Origin: Limosilactobacillus sp. WILCCON 0051
Lineage (GTDB): Bacteria; Bacillota; Bacilli; Lactobacillales; Lactobacillaceae
Direction: 5' to 3'
Assembly: GCF_039955095.1 (NCBI RefSeq)
Contig: NZ_CP154878.1
Coordinates: 806,001-870,000, forward strand
DNA: 64,000 bases
Shown here: positions 1 through 8,321 of the stretch, piece by piece
How positions within the stretch are numbered: position 1 is the first letter of the stretch
How the letters are laid out: the number at the start of each line of letters is the position of its first letter
Notes under the pieces: model-generated
What the model saw: only the letters and a program-made list of their open reading frames with translations
Database searches by the model: none
Told to the model about the DNA's origin: nothing
Made by a program: the position numbers and the translations under genes

Positions 1-323
1 TTTTTAATGGTCAGGCCGGCTTCGCTTTGTTCCTTGATGTGGTACTGCTTGGCCTGGATATACTGATCGACCTGAGAACTGACGATAACTTCCGGCAGGC
101 CTTTACGCTGGAGACGATGATTCAGCTTTTTGATCAAGGCAAGCAGGCTGACATAGGTTAAATCAGGTTTAAAGACACGTTTGACAGGATCAGCAAAGTA
201 AGGAGCCAGAACCTGCAGTGCTCGCTTGGCTGGTAGAGTTTCCAAAGTGTGGCTGGGATCATCAATTAATTGAAACTGGCCTTGTTCATTTTTGATGATA
301 ACGGGATTATCTTTCCTCAGCAT
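1..323 (-). CDS. Unknown protein, N-terminal part only
   Basis: The gene runs off the left edge of the window; 107 codons are visible, beginning MLRKDNPVIIKNEQG. The start codon lies 17 bases inside the end of the ParB-like gene upstream, so the two are probably co-transcribed and translationally coupled in the same operon as the Type III restriction-modification genes. The visible part is charged and has no membrane segment, signal peptide or motif I recognise. Position as the fourth gene of a mod-res-ParB operon suggests an accessory function, and a helicase is one possibility because such genes often follow, but nothing in these residues proves it. The reading frame is open to the edge. 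Confidence 0.55.
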   Translation of the reverse strand, partial: MLRKDNPVIIKNEQGQFQLIDDPSHTLETLPAKRALQVLAPYFADPVKRVFKPDLTYVSLLALIKKLNHRLQRKGLPEVIVSSQVDQYIQAKQYHIKEQSEAGLTIK

Positions 324-1596
324 ACTTATTGAAAAGCTCCTTGCTTAAAATATTCAGGTGACGCATGTAATCTTGCAGCTCTTTGATTTGCTCGCTGCTG
401 ATCTCGCCATAGCGCAAGGTGCCGGCCAAACCGCCATTATTGTTCAGATCTTCATAGTATTTAACGGAATCTTTGATGCTCTTGATGAATTTTTCGACCG
501 ATTCGCCGTTTTTGGCATCCCGCATGTAGGTGTCATAGGTATCGCCGAATTGACTGATGTTATCATTGGCTTCAGTCAGCTGAGTCATCAAATCAGTAGT
601 ATTGTTGATGGGCGATTCCTGCAGCGTATCGGCCAGATCTTCGACGGCATCGCTGACTTCATCGTTGAATTCGTCTAGATTAGGCGATTTAACGATATTT
701 TGAGTGAAATCGCGCATGTGAGTCCGGGCTGGCGTACCGCTTACGCCAACATGAAGGTCATGCAGAATCAAGCCAAAGTATGAATGCATGGTTTCATTCT
801 TTTGAACCTGCGAGTCGTCATCATCACCGAAATTATTGGTCAGTGATTTTCCCATTTCATAAAATGGCGACCAGATTTGATTTTCTTTGATGAGGTGATA
901 GTTGTTTTCATCGGCACCGATAAACTTCAGAAATTCCCGCATGTAAACGGCACCTTGATAGTATCGTTCAGCTTCTTTTTTCTTCATATTGGCAACGTTG
1001 ACATAATCAGCCAGTGTCATCATGGCATCATCGCCGGTTGTGGTCTGGTAGATGTCAACGGCGAGGTCAACTGGATCATAGTCTTCGCGCTTTTCGACGC
1101 CCATCTGAATTGCCAGCTCGAGTTTCTTGATCTTGGAGCGGTCGGTTTGGTTGTCATATGAGAAAGGCAAAATTACCGCTTCAAAGTAGTAGGTTTTACC
1201 GGTCGCCTTTTGCAGATTGCGTAAGGCAGTGTAGCGTCGGTTGCCATCAACGATTCGACCATCTTCAAGTACGTAGCCGCAGATGCGCTGCCCAGATTCT
1301 TGGATCGACTTTTGGGTTCGTTTTAAAGCGGCTGGATTGTTTTGTTCAATCAGTTTGGCTACGAAATCGTTATAGTCTGGCTCAACTGTATCGTTGACTG
1401 GATTGAGTTCATCATGGTAGCCAGCAATTGCCGTTGAGATGCGGCCGTTTTTGTCGTTATAGTACAGATACTTAAGCGGAATGCGATAGACATCCATATT
1501 CTCAGTGCCCAGATTGTTAAGCCTGGTTGGCAGTTTGACGGTCGCGCCGGTCTTTTCAATTTTGCCGGCTTTTTCTAGATCAATGAGTGACGTCAT
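307..1596 (-). CDS. ParB/Srx-like N-terminal domain protein of the restriction operon
   Basis: About 429 residues. Residues around 117-126 (DGNRRYTALR, preceded by LEDGRIV) match the Box-II type motif of ParB/sulfiredoxin-fold domains, which bind or hydrolyse nucleotides and are found in partition proteins and in many defence-associated proteins. The C-terminal half is acidic, probably helical, and unassigned. I chose the ATG at 1596 because AAGGAG lies 10 bases upstream; the frame can be extended by eight codons to a TTG. The start lies inside the last codons of res (17-base overlap), and the stop overlaps the next gene, so it belongs to a tight mod-res-ParB operon. Its exact role there (DNA binding, nuclease or regulator) is not visible. 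Confidence 0.6.
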   Translation of the reverse strand: MTSLIDLEKAGKIEKTGATVKLPTRLNNLGTENMDVYRIPLKYLYYNDKNGRISTAIAGYHDELNPVNDTVEPDYNDFVAKLIEQNNPAALKRTQKSIQESGQRICGYVLEDGRIVDGNRRYTALRNLQKATGKTYYFEAVILPFSYDNQTDRSKIKKLELAIQMGVEKREDYDPVDLAVDIYQTTTGDDAMMTLADYVNVANMKKKEAERYYQGAVYMREFLKFIGADENNYHLIKENQIWSPFYEMGKSLTNNFGDDDDSQVQKNETMHSYFGLILHDLHVGVSGTPARTHMRDFTQNIVKSPNLDEFNDEVSDAVEDLADTLQESPINNTTDLMTQLTEANDNISQFGDTYDTYMRDAKNGESVEKFIKSIKDSVKYYEDLNNNGGLAGTLRYGEISSEQIKELQDYMRHLNILSKELFNKYAEER

Positions 1597-4594
1597 CGGT
1601 TGAAATCTCCTTATTTTCAATTTTTCTGATTAGTTCGTGAACCTCGTCTTCGCTGGTGGCCATCCGATAATAAACGCCTGATTCGCGGAGCTGGTCAAAG
1701 TACTTCTGCTGAATGACGCGAATCTCCTCATCGCCCAGCCGCATATTCTCGGCCTTAGTCTCGATCACGGCATAAACGGTTTGGCCGTCTGTTTGATCGA
1801 TCTTGAAAATGAAGTCGGGGGTGGTGGTTCCATTGTCAAAGCGCGGAATCTTGATGGCTTTTTTCGGCAGCTTGCCAAAGACGGTAATCTGATTACTGTA
1901 GGTTCGTCTAAGAATCATCAGTTCGGGATCGGTACTGTCATAGCGCAGCGGCGGCCGGTCATAAAGATATTTGGGATCGGCGACGGCATCGGCTGAATAG
2001 ACGCCCAGCAGATCAGCCGGCAGCTCGTCGACGAATTCCTGTTTTTGAGCATCATAGATTGAAGTTGACGCCGAAAACTTTAGGGGAACGTAGGAATACT
2101 GTGTCCGAATCCGTTCGTTGAAGTTGCGATTGAACGTCTTGATTAGGTTATTGAGCGTCTTTTCATTGATGTAGTTGGGATCGTTGTTCAGCTGGTCGCG
2201 CATGGTGTTGGTCATTAAGCGATGCAGCAGGGGAACCGGCAGATCTGTCTGCAAAGTGAGCTGTTTAAGAAAACTGCCATACTTCATGGTGCGATAGGCA
2301 GCGCGGTAATCCTGCTGTGTTTCTTGCAGCTTGGCGCCTTCTGCATCGGTACTGATGGTTTGATGAATGATCTGCGGCTGATCGAGGACAAAGATCTTTT
2401 TGTCAGGGTCGCTGAACACGTTGCGAGCCACGTCTTCGGCCAGCTGATTGATCGAATCGTCAAATTTGACCATCTGCCGTTTTGAGAGCTGCTGCCAAAG
2501 ATCCTTGAGCTGATTCCAGTTTTCCTTGCGCAGCTTGACCTTGGTGCTGGCATGCCGCTTTTTGAGGTCGCGGACACGATCCTTGGCTACCAGGGTCTGA
2601 TGCTCAACTTCAGGGTAGAGCTGCAGGAAAGCCTCATAGCCCGACATGGTTTTACCATTCAGCGCCACTTTGGCTTTAAAGTTGTGATTAAAATAGATGA
2701 CTTCATGCTGCCCCAAATTATTGTAGATTTCATTAGCGGTTGATTTTGGATCCAGCTTTGGATTGGTCTGCTGCTTGGCCTTGACGATCAGTTCGACCAT
2801 TTCGTCTGTGAGTTCGTCATGATTCAGCTTGATTGGCGTATCCGTGTTGATCTCGCCAACCAGTTTGGCCGCGAAGTCTTTTTCGTCATAGCCAATCAAA
2901 AATGAAAGGCGGCTGGGCCATTCATCCTGCGTTAGGCGATGGCCGGTTTCATCAACTGGCAGCCGCAAGCCCCGCCCAACTTCTTGAATCTTGCTGATGT
3001 CAGATCCCGAGGTGCGCAGCTTGGCAATTACAAAGACGTTGGGATTGTCCCAGCCTTCCCGCAGCGTCCACTTGGAGAATAAGAAGCGGCGGGTCAGCCA
3101 GTTGCCTTGCTCGTCCTTGAAGCTCAGCAGCTTTTCCTTGTTTTTCAAGATATCGTCGACTTCGGCTTGAATGTCATCATCAGAACTGTTGCGATCTTCA
3201 CTGAAGTAGCCGGCGTAAACGTCTTGATGCTCTGACTGCAGGCTGGCCAGGGTTGCCTGCAGAAAGTCATGATACTGGCGCTCGCGATCGTTGAGGGCAA
3301 GATCATATTTGTCAATCAGTTTGACCAGCTTGGCTTTGAGCAGCTTTTCAAAGTGCGCGGCCAGCCAGCCCTTGCTGTTGTTTTCGCCCCGCAGACTGCT
3401 GATACTGTCGATAAAGAATAATGACAGTGTTTTGATGCGGGGGGCGTTGGCTTCAGATTCGGGGCGCAGAAAGTTCTGCTGTTCAGCCGCGAAATGGTAT
3501 TCCAGAGCCTGGTTAAGAATCTGATCTTGATATGATTCTGCAAACGTGCCGGGAATCAGTTCCATGTCCTTAGCCAGTGCCAGCCCATTGGAAAGCTCGC
3601 GGTCAGTGCCGCCTTCATAGGTGATGTTGCCGGCAAAGCCTGGATCAACGTCGGCCAGATTCTCGCCGATGCCAATCCGATGCTCCTTGCCATTGCGCGT
3701 CAGGATCAGTTCCTTAGGTTTAGCAGCCTTGACTTGATAACGGGCGCTGGCCTGCTGCTCAGACATGTCGGGATAGTCAACGTCAATGCCCTTAACCAGT
3801 CCCTGATTGAAACTGTCAATGGCGTTGAGATCATATTGCGGCCGGTCCCGATAATAATCAATTTTGGTAGTCTTGTTTTTGCCGCGTCCTGTTGTAATTT
3901 CAGGAAAAGTGGCCCCAAAACGATAGATCAGCTGCGGTTTTAATTCCTCAATGTCGGCATAAAACTTCTTACCGCGGGGGAAACGATGCGGCTCATCGAT
4001 AATTACGATGGGGCGGGTGGCGGCAATCGCCTTGACGGGGGATGTCTCGCCGCCTAGAAGCGTCTGATCATAGTCGTCGCGGTGCATTGACTTGGAATGC
4101 AGCATGCCGGCGTTGATCAGCAGGACTTGAATCTGGTTGGCGTTTTGCCGCGTGCTTTCGACAAATTCCATCAGCTGGGCCGGAAAGTTGCGCCGCCCCG
4201 ACTTGGCCTTGAAATCACCAGCATTGATGACGTTTAGCTGCACCTGCGTATTTTCAAAGAACTGGCTGAAGTACTGCTTGGCATAGTCGCTGGTGATAAA
4301 GCTTTTGGTTCCTTCTTTGATGCTGGGGCTGGGTACGGCAATCACAAACTTAAAGAGGCCGTATTTTTGGTGCAGCTCGTACATCAAGCGCGTGTAGACA
4401 AAGGTTTTCCCAGTCCCAGTCTCCATTTTGACGTCAATATTGGCTTTTTCCTGATAGCGGTACTTGACCAGCGGATTAGCGTAGATGTAGTTGGCATCTG
4501 GATCGTTTGAATAGGCGTCCATTCCTGGAAAGGCCTGGTCGATGGCTTTTAGTGCCGCGGTTTGGTGAGGTAGGGTTTCAAGTTGAATTTTCAT
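1580..4594 (-). CDS. res: Type III restriction enzyme, Res (helicase-endonuclease) subunit
   Basis: 1004 residues, a normal Res length. It couples ATP-driven movement on DNA to cleavage when two unmethylated sites are met, together with Mod. Walker A is METGTGKT at residues 57-64; the DEAD-type motif II reads DEPH near residue 200, followed by FGATFP (motif III). Motifs V-VI are in the stretch REGWDNP...QEVGRGLRLP. The C-terminal PD-(D/E)XK nuclease is seen as TPDF followed by IETK near residues 925-945. All key residues are present, so the enzyme should be active. It starts one base after the mod stop codon and has an AGAGG site inside the mod end, so its expression follows that of mod. Confidence 0.93.
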   Translation of the reverse strand: MKIQLETLPHQTAALKAIDQAFPGMDAYSNDPDANYIYANPLVKYRYQEKANIDVKMETGTGKTFVYTRLMYELHQKYGLFKFVIAVPSPSIKEGTKSFITSDYAKQYFSQFFENTQVQLNVINAGDFKAKSGRRNFPAQLMEFVESTRQNANQIQVLLINAGMLHSKSMHRDDYDQTLLGGETSPVKAIAATRPIVIIDEPHRFPRGKKFYADIEELKPQLIYRFGATFPEITTGRGKNKTTKIDYYRDRPQYDLNAIDSFNQGLVKGIDVDYPDMSEQQASARYQVKAAKPKELILTRNGKEHRIGIGENLADVDPGFAGNITYEGGTDRELSNGLALAKDMELIPGTFAESYQDQILNQALEYHFAAEQQNFLRPESEANAPRIKTLSLFFIDSISSLRGENNSKGWLAAHFEKLLKAKLVKLIDKYDLALNDRERQYHDFLQATLASLQSEHQDVYAGYFSEDRNSSDDDIQAEVDDILKNKEKLLSFKDEQGNWLTRRFLFSKWTLREGWDNPNVFVIAKLRTSGSDISKIQEVGRGLRLPVDETGHRLTQDEWPSRLSFLIGYDEKDFAAKLVGEINTDTPIKLNHDELTDEMVELIVKAKQQTNPKLDPKSTANEIYNNLGQHEVIYFNHNFKAKVALNGKTMSGYEAFLQLYPEVEHQTLVAKDRVRDLKKRHASTKVKLRKENWNQLKDLWQQLSKRQMVKFDDSINQLAEDVARNVFSDPDKKIFVLDQPQIIHQTISTDAEGAKLQETQQDYRAAYRTMKYGSFLKQLTLQTDLPVPLLHRLMTNTMRDQLNNDPNYINEKTLNNLIKTFNRNFNERIRTQYSYVPLKFSASTSIYDAQKQEFVDELPADLLGVYSADAVADPKYLYDRPPLRYDSTDPELMILRRTYSNQITVFGKLPKKAIKIPRFDNGTTTPDFIFKIDQTDGQTVYAVIETKAENMRLGDEEIRVIQQKYFDQLRESGVYYRMATSEDEVHELIRKIENKEISTDDVTH

Positions 4595-4595
4595 G

Positions 4596-6500
4596 TTAGT
4601 ACCTCTTGATCAAGCTGACGTTGCCATCAAGCTGCTTTAAGCCGTTTTCCAGTTCACGGAGGTCGTTCAGATTAAACGAGTAGCCAAAAATTACGACGGC
4701 CTGCAGGTTTAATGCATGCGTGCCCAGCAGGTTCAACAGCTTTTCGGTACACTTGCTGCTCCAGTTTTCACGAATTAAGTAGAGCCGATTGTTTTCGATC
4801 AGATTGCCTTGATAGCCGGCCAGATCGATTTTTTGGACGTCAACATCAAATGGATAGCCATCTTTAGCCAGCCATGTTGCCAACACTGTCTGTTCGCCGC
4901 TGGCATTGCCGGGAACGCCTAAAGTCTGACTGGAGAACGAGTTGACGGTATCCAGCACCAGTTCATCGGTTTCAGGTTTAAATTCTTCAATCCGATCCAG
5001 CGTCATGCGGCTGGGCTTGACGACGCGATAGTGCTTGAAGCTGCCATCGAAATCAGCTGGCAGAGTCAGTTCGTTGTCGGCTTTGATCTTAGCAGCAGCG
5101 CGCCGGATGCGTTCCCGCGAGATCTCGTCAATGGAGCGGAAGCCTGCTTCATAGGCGGCCTTACCACCTTTAGTCGGCACTTCAGAACCATCGCTGTTGG
5201 TATGATAGGTTTTTTCAGGCAGCTGCACCATGATGAATTTACGATGCCCGCCATCTTCGGCATTAAGCTGCATGACGGCATCGGCAGTCGTGGAAGAACC
5301 AGCAAAGAAATCTAATATAGTAGCTTGAGAGTTAAAATATGTAAACATTTGTAACATTTTAGCTATCAAGCTAACTGGTTTAGGAGTATCAAAGAAATTT
5401 CCGTTCATAAGTTTTGATAGTTGTGCAGTTGCTGAGGAGGTATAAAATTTTTCATCCCACCATGAATCAACAGTTTTTCTTGATTTTTCAGCTTTTGATA
5501 AATAATATTTCTGTTGTAAATTATTTGCTGTTTTAACTATTAATCCTTGTTTATACATTTCTTGCATGCGTTTTTTAGAAAATCTCCAATAACCACTCAC
5601 ACCTAAAAATTCATAAAACGGATTTCCTTTTTTAGCTCCTCCAGGTCCATCTACTGGCACTAATTTATATTTACCTTTTTCATCTTGGCTATTAAACCCA
5701 GTAAGTTTTGGTGTAGTACCAATTTGTTTCCTATTCTCAAAAACTAACCTCTCATTTTTGGCGTAAAGTAGTATTTGATTATGATTATTCGATACAATTT
5801 TATCATTAGAAATGGAAGCTCGTGATTTATGACATATTTGAGAAATTAAATTTGCTTCTCCAAATATCTCATCGCAAATAAGGCGTAAGTCAGCTTGTTC
5901 ATTGTCATCTATAGAAATAAAGATAACACCATCGTTTGCTAACAGTCTTTTTGCCAGTGCCAATCTTGGATACATAAATGTCAGCCAGGCGGAATGACTT
6001 GCCTTACCTTGAATACTCTTTAATCGAGCGACTTGATCATCATTCATGCCAAACATTTCTTTAAGCTTGTCATCAGAATATTCAAAGCTGTCAGGGTAGA
6101 CGAAGCCATCGCTGCCAGTGTTATAAGGCGGATCAATATAAATAACGTCAATCTTGTTTTGATAGTTGTTTTGCAGATGACGCAGCACTTCAAGATTATC
6201 GCCAGTGAAAAAGAGATTTTGACTGTTCTTGCCGGCGCCGTTATTTTGGTCTTCATCAGGAACGATCACCGTAGTTGGCATTTCACCAGCTTGGCGGCGG
6301 GCATAGTCCTTGCCGATAAAGTTCAGCTGGTAGCCTTCGCCCAGTTCTGAAACGTTCTTTTCTTTTAAAGCCGCTTGGAATTTTTCCAGATCAAAAGAAT
6401 TTTCCCGCGTAAAGAATTCGGGCAGCTTTTCTTTGAGTTCAGCCAAAAAGGCAGAATTGGGCTGCACGGTGGCATTGAATCGTTGGTTGTCGGTTTCCAT
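4596..6500 (-). CDS. mod: Type III DNA methyltransferase, Mod subunit
   Basis: 634 residues. It modifies adenine in a short asymmetric site and provides target recognition for Res. Catalytic motif IV DPPY is at residues 123-126 and the SAM-binding FFAGSS motif is near residue 396; this order (DPPY first) is the beta class typical of Type III Mod. The stretch between them, about 5318-5950, is clearly richer in A+T than both flanks and is where the target-recognition domain lies, so the specificity domain has probably been exchanged. The ATG at 6500 has AAAGGAGG seven bases upstream and overlaps the stop codon of a repeat-containing leader ORF (TAATG), which implies translational coupling and phase variation. 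Confidence 0.94.
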   Translation of the reverse strand: METDNQRFNATVQPNSAFLAELKEKLPEFFTRENSFDLEKFQAALKEKNVSELGEGYQLNFIGKDYARRQAGEMPTTVIVPDEDQNNGAGKNSQNLFFTGDNLEVLRHLQNNYQNKIDVIYIDPPYNTGSDGFVYPDSFEYSDDKLKEMFGMNDDQVARLKSIQGKASHSAWLTFMYPRLALAKRLLANDGVIFISIDDNEQADLRLICDEIFGEANLISQICHKSRASISNDKIVSNNHNQILLYAKNERLVFENRKQIGTTPKLTGFNSQDEKGKYKLVPVDGPGGAKKGNPFYEFLGVSGYWRFSKKRMQEMYKQGLIVKTANNLQQKYYLSKAEKSRKTVDSWWDEKFYTSSATAQLSKLMNGNFFDTPKPVSLIAKMLQMFTYFNSQATILDFFAGSSTTADAVMQLNAEDGGHRKFIMVQLPEKTYHTNSDGSEVPTKGGKAAYEAGFRSIDEISRERIRRAAAKIKADNELTLPADFDGSFKHYRVVKPSRMTLDRIEEFKPETDELVLDTVNSFSSQTLGVPGNASGEQTVLATWLAKDGYPFDVDVQKIDLAGYQGNLIENNRLYLIRENWSSKCTEKLLNLLGTHALNLQAVVIFGYSFNLNDLRELENGLKQLDGNVSLIKRY

Positions 6501-6673
6501 TATGCCACCTCCTTTGCTGAGGCGAAGAAAGTGGCATTAAAAAAGAGATTTCCAGCAAAAAAGGCTAGAAATCCCTTATAAAATGGCTTGACAAAAAAAC
6601 GTTGATCTACATAATCAGCGTGAGTTGAGTTGAGTTGAGTTGAGTTGAGTTGAGTTGAGTTGAGTTGAGTCAT
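6500..6673 (-). CDS. Leader peptide ORF containing the ACTCA repeats, upstream of mod
   Basis: 57 codons beginning ATG directly before the pentanucleotide tract, with AAGAGGA as a ribosome binding site about eight bases upstream. The first 17 codons repeat the period TQLNS; the rest is hydrophobic and aromatic. The ORF ends TAATG, its stop sharing a base with the mod start. With 10 repeat units the frame runs to mod; with 9 it stops right after the tract (CGC TGA), and with 11 it stops four codons later (ATG TAG). The peptide itself resembles nothing I know, so I infer a regulatory leader. A possible -10 box (TATGAT) lies at 6729-6734 on this strand, with no convincing -35. Confidence 0.7.
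   Translation of the reverse strand: MTQLNSTQLNSTQLNSTHADYVDQRFFVKPFYKGFLAFFAGNLFFNATFFASAKEVA
6539..6575 (-). terminator. Intrinsic terminator / attenuator inside the mod leader ORF
   Basis: On the minus strand GGGATTTCTAGC pairs with GCTGGAAATCTC (12 pairs, two of them G-U) around a 7-base loop, followed by six Ts. It lies between the repeat tract and the mod ribosome binding site and is entirely within the leader ORF, so a ribosome translating the ORF would cover it while an early stop would leave it free to form. The T-run is only on the mod-sense side. Confidence 0.75.
6621..6670. repeat. Pentanucleotide tandem repeat, 10 units of TGAGT (ACTCA on the mod strand)
   Basis: Fifty bases of perfect 5-bp repeats. 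Tracts of this kind change length by slipped-strand mispairing, and because 5 is not a multiple of 3 each change shifts the reading frame of the leader ORF. Confidence 0.97.
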
Positions 6674-6813
6674 ATCTCTGTCCTCTTTTAATATATTTCC
6701 AGTATGGATGCGTTGTTTGTAAACGCATATCATAACCATTTTAACAGTTCTTGCTGCCTATAAAAGGTCAGAGTCTAAAATTAAGAAGATTTGGAGAATT
6801 ATCCTTTAAATTG

Positions 6814-6858
6814 AACCCCCAGCTGATTTGCAATTGCTTTGCGAAACAGCTGGGGGTT
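6814..6858. repeat. Perfect 12-bp inverted repeat between the mod and cas operons
   Basis: AACCCCCAGCTG at 6814-6825 and CAGCTGGGGGTT at 6847-6858, separated by 21 bases. Neither side is followed by a T-run. It lies in the divergent gap between the leftward mod operon and rightward cas operon, so a protein-binding site, an insulator or a weak bidirectional terminator are all possible. The rest of the gap (6740-6997) holds no gene I can support. Confidence 0.7.
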
Positions 6859-6971
6859 ATATACAGAAAAAAGTAATTATCAGTCACGCTTGAGGATTTT
6901 CAGTATTTTCAAATTAAGTGAATCCGGTTTCAAAAAATGCGCTAAACTTAAAGGTAAGTGGTAGGGGGAGA

Positions 6972-7001
6972 ATGAGAAATAGTCGGGAATGGTTTAATTG
7001 A
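6972..7001 (+). other. Nine-codon minigene overlapping the cas1 start
   Basis: An ATG preceded by AGGGGGAG opens a nine-codon frame that ends in TGA, and that TGA overlaps the TTG start of cas1 (TTGA). The strong ribosome binding site belongs to the minigene, not to cas1, so cas1 may be translated by termination-reinitiation. Confidence 0.45.
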
Positions 7002-7906
7002 AAAACATTGTCTATGTAGAAAATAAATATTTTGTCGCAGTGACACATAATGGATTCAAATTAACCAATCTTGAAACGAAAGAGAAACACTATCTGTCGT
7101 TTGAGGATGTTGAGATATTGATTTTTGATAACTCACAATGCTATTTGTCGGCTAAAGTAATTGAAAAATGTGCAGATAATAAGATTGGGCTGCTTTTTTG
7201 TGATCGTGGTCATTCGCCGTTATCGGTGTTGGAATCTGTATATGGTCAGCAGAATCGCTTTGAACGGTTAAAATGTCAACTTTCGGCATCAAGTAAAGTT
7301 AAAGGAAGACTATGGAGAAAAATCGTTATTTCTAAAATCATCAACCAAGCAGTCTGCCTTGAAAAAATTGGCGCTGAAAAGGAATCGACTGAGGTTCTAA
7401 AATCTATGACTAAGACAGTGACTGATCATGATGTGCATAACAATGAAGCATGTGCAGCTCGATTATATTTTAAAAAATTATTTGGTGATGACTTCAAAAG
7501 AGGACGGACCACTGATTTAGAAAATGCCAGTTTAAACTATGGTTATGCTATCCTGCGGGCTTTAATCAGGCGCAATCTGGTATTAAAAGGATTCGAGCCT
7601 AGTATTGGTATCCATCACGCCTCAACTGAAAACCCATTTAATTTGTCTGATGATATTATTGAACCTTATCGCCCATTTGTTGATTACTATGTCTTTAAAA
7701 ATATTTTGCCTACCAAACATGAAGCCTTGGAATCTGATGATCGAAAAAACATTATCAAGGTTTTATTGAACAAATGCGTTATCGATAATCATGTGATGTA
7801 TCTGCAAGATGCTATTGAGTTGACTATCGATTCATTCGTTTCAAGTATTGAGGCTGGCAGTTCGGGAAGAATCAAGCTGCCAACCTTTATTGAAGGCGGT
7901 GATTAA
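6998..7906 (+). CDS. cas1: CRISPR integrase Cas1 (Type II-like) of the Type III-A locus
   Basis: 302 residues. Cas1 with Cas2 integrates new spacers at the leader end of the array. Likely catalytic residues are E150 (NNEACAARLYF), H206/H207 in GIHH and the acidic residues of SDDIIEP at 217-223. The segment GIHHASTENPFNLSDD and the length of about 300 residues resemble Cas1 of Type II systems, including the Cas1 beside cas9 later in this window, more than the usual Type III Cas1. The start is TTG at 6998; no strong ribosome binding site precedes it except that of a nine-codon minigene, so coupling is likely. It opens an operon followed immediately by cas2. Confidence 0.93.
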   Translation: MKNIVYVENKYFVAVTHNGFKLTNLETKEKHYLSFEDVEILIFDNSQCYLSAKVIEKCADNKIGLLFCDRGHSPLSVLESVYGQQNRFERLKCQLSASSKVKGRLWRKIVISKIINQAVCLEKIGAEKESTEVLKSMTKTVTDHDVHNNEACAARLYFKKLFGDDFKRGRTTDLENASLNYGYAILRALIRRNLVLKGFEPSIGIHHASTENPFNLSDDIIEPYRPFVDYYVFKNILPTKHEALESDDRKNIIKVLLNKCVIDNHVMYLQDAIELTIDSFVSSIEAGSSGRIKLPTFIEGGD

Positions 7907-7907
7907 A

Positions 7908-8213
7908 TTGGTGCTGCTGTTGAGCTTTGATTTGCCACGCAATACCAAGCAGGAACGCAAACAGGCAAATCTGTATCGTAAGCGCTTAGTGGAGCTGGGA
8001 TTTTCCATGAAGCAATTTAGTCTCTATGAGCGAGAAGTTCTGTCAATCAATACTAAAAACAAATTGATTCAAACATTGAATGAAGAAATTCCCGATGCCG
8101 GTTTAATAACGCTTTATTTGCTTCCAGATGAAGTGAACGATAAACAAGTTACGATTCTAGGCAAAAATGCACCCCACTATACGATTGGCCGGCCGCGTTT
8201 GATAGTTTTCTAA
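7908..8213 (+). CDS. cas2: CRISPR-associated Cas2
   Basis: About 101 residues from TTG at 7908 (GTG at 7911 is also possible); the frame continues upstream inside cas1, but the natural N-terminus is VLLLSFDLPRNTKQER. The SFDLPRNTK segment is the conserved first strand with its metal-binding aspartate. Cas2 dimers bridge two Cas1 dimers during spacer integration. It starts two bases after the cas1 stop with a GAAGGCGG site inside the cas1 end. The sequence (YRKRLVELGFSMKQFSLYER) is similar to the Type II-A Cas2 elsewhere in the window, again pointing to a Type II-like adaptation pair. A terminator overlaps its stop codon. Confidence 0.92.
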   Translation: MVLLLSFDLPRNTKQERKQANLYRKRLVELGFSMKQFSLYEREVLSINTKNKLIQTLNEEIPDAGLITLYLLPDEVNDKQVTILGKNAPHYTIGRPRLIVF

Positions 8214-8235
8214 GGTGATTAGAAAACGCTTTTTT
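8205..8235 (+). terminator. Intrinsic terminator between cas2 and cas6
   Basis: GTTTTCTAA pairs perfectly with TTAGAAAAC around loop GGTGA, followed by GC and six Ts. The first arm contains the cas2 stop codon. It would uncouple adaptation genes from the effector genes unless read through. Confidence 0.75.
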
Positions 8236-8321
8236 AGTATTTATTTGCCTAGTCATTTTTATTAAAATAGATGTTAAAGACGTTTTAGAATAAAATGCCT
8301 AATTATTGGGAGGAGAGGTAT

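Noticed and set aside
7848..8213. Longer cas2 frame starting inside cas1
   Set aside because: The first 20 codons lie in cas1 and the Cas2 fold starts at VLLLSFDLP; TTG at 7908 is better.
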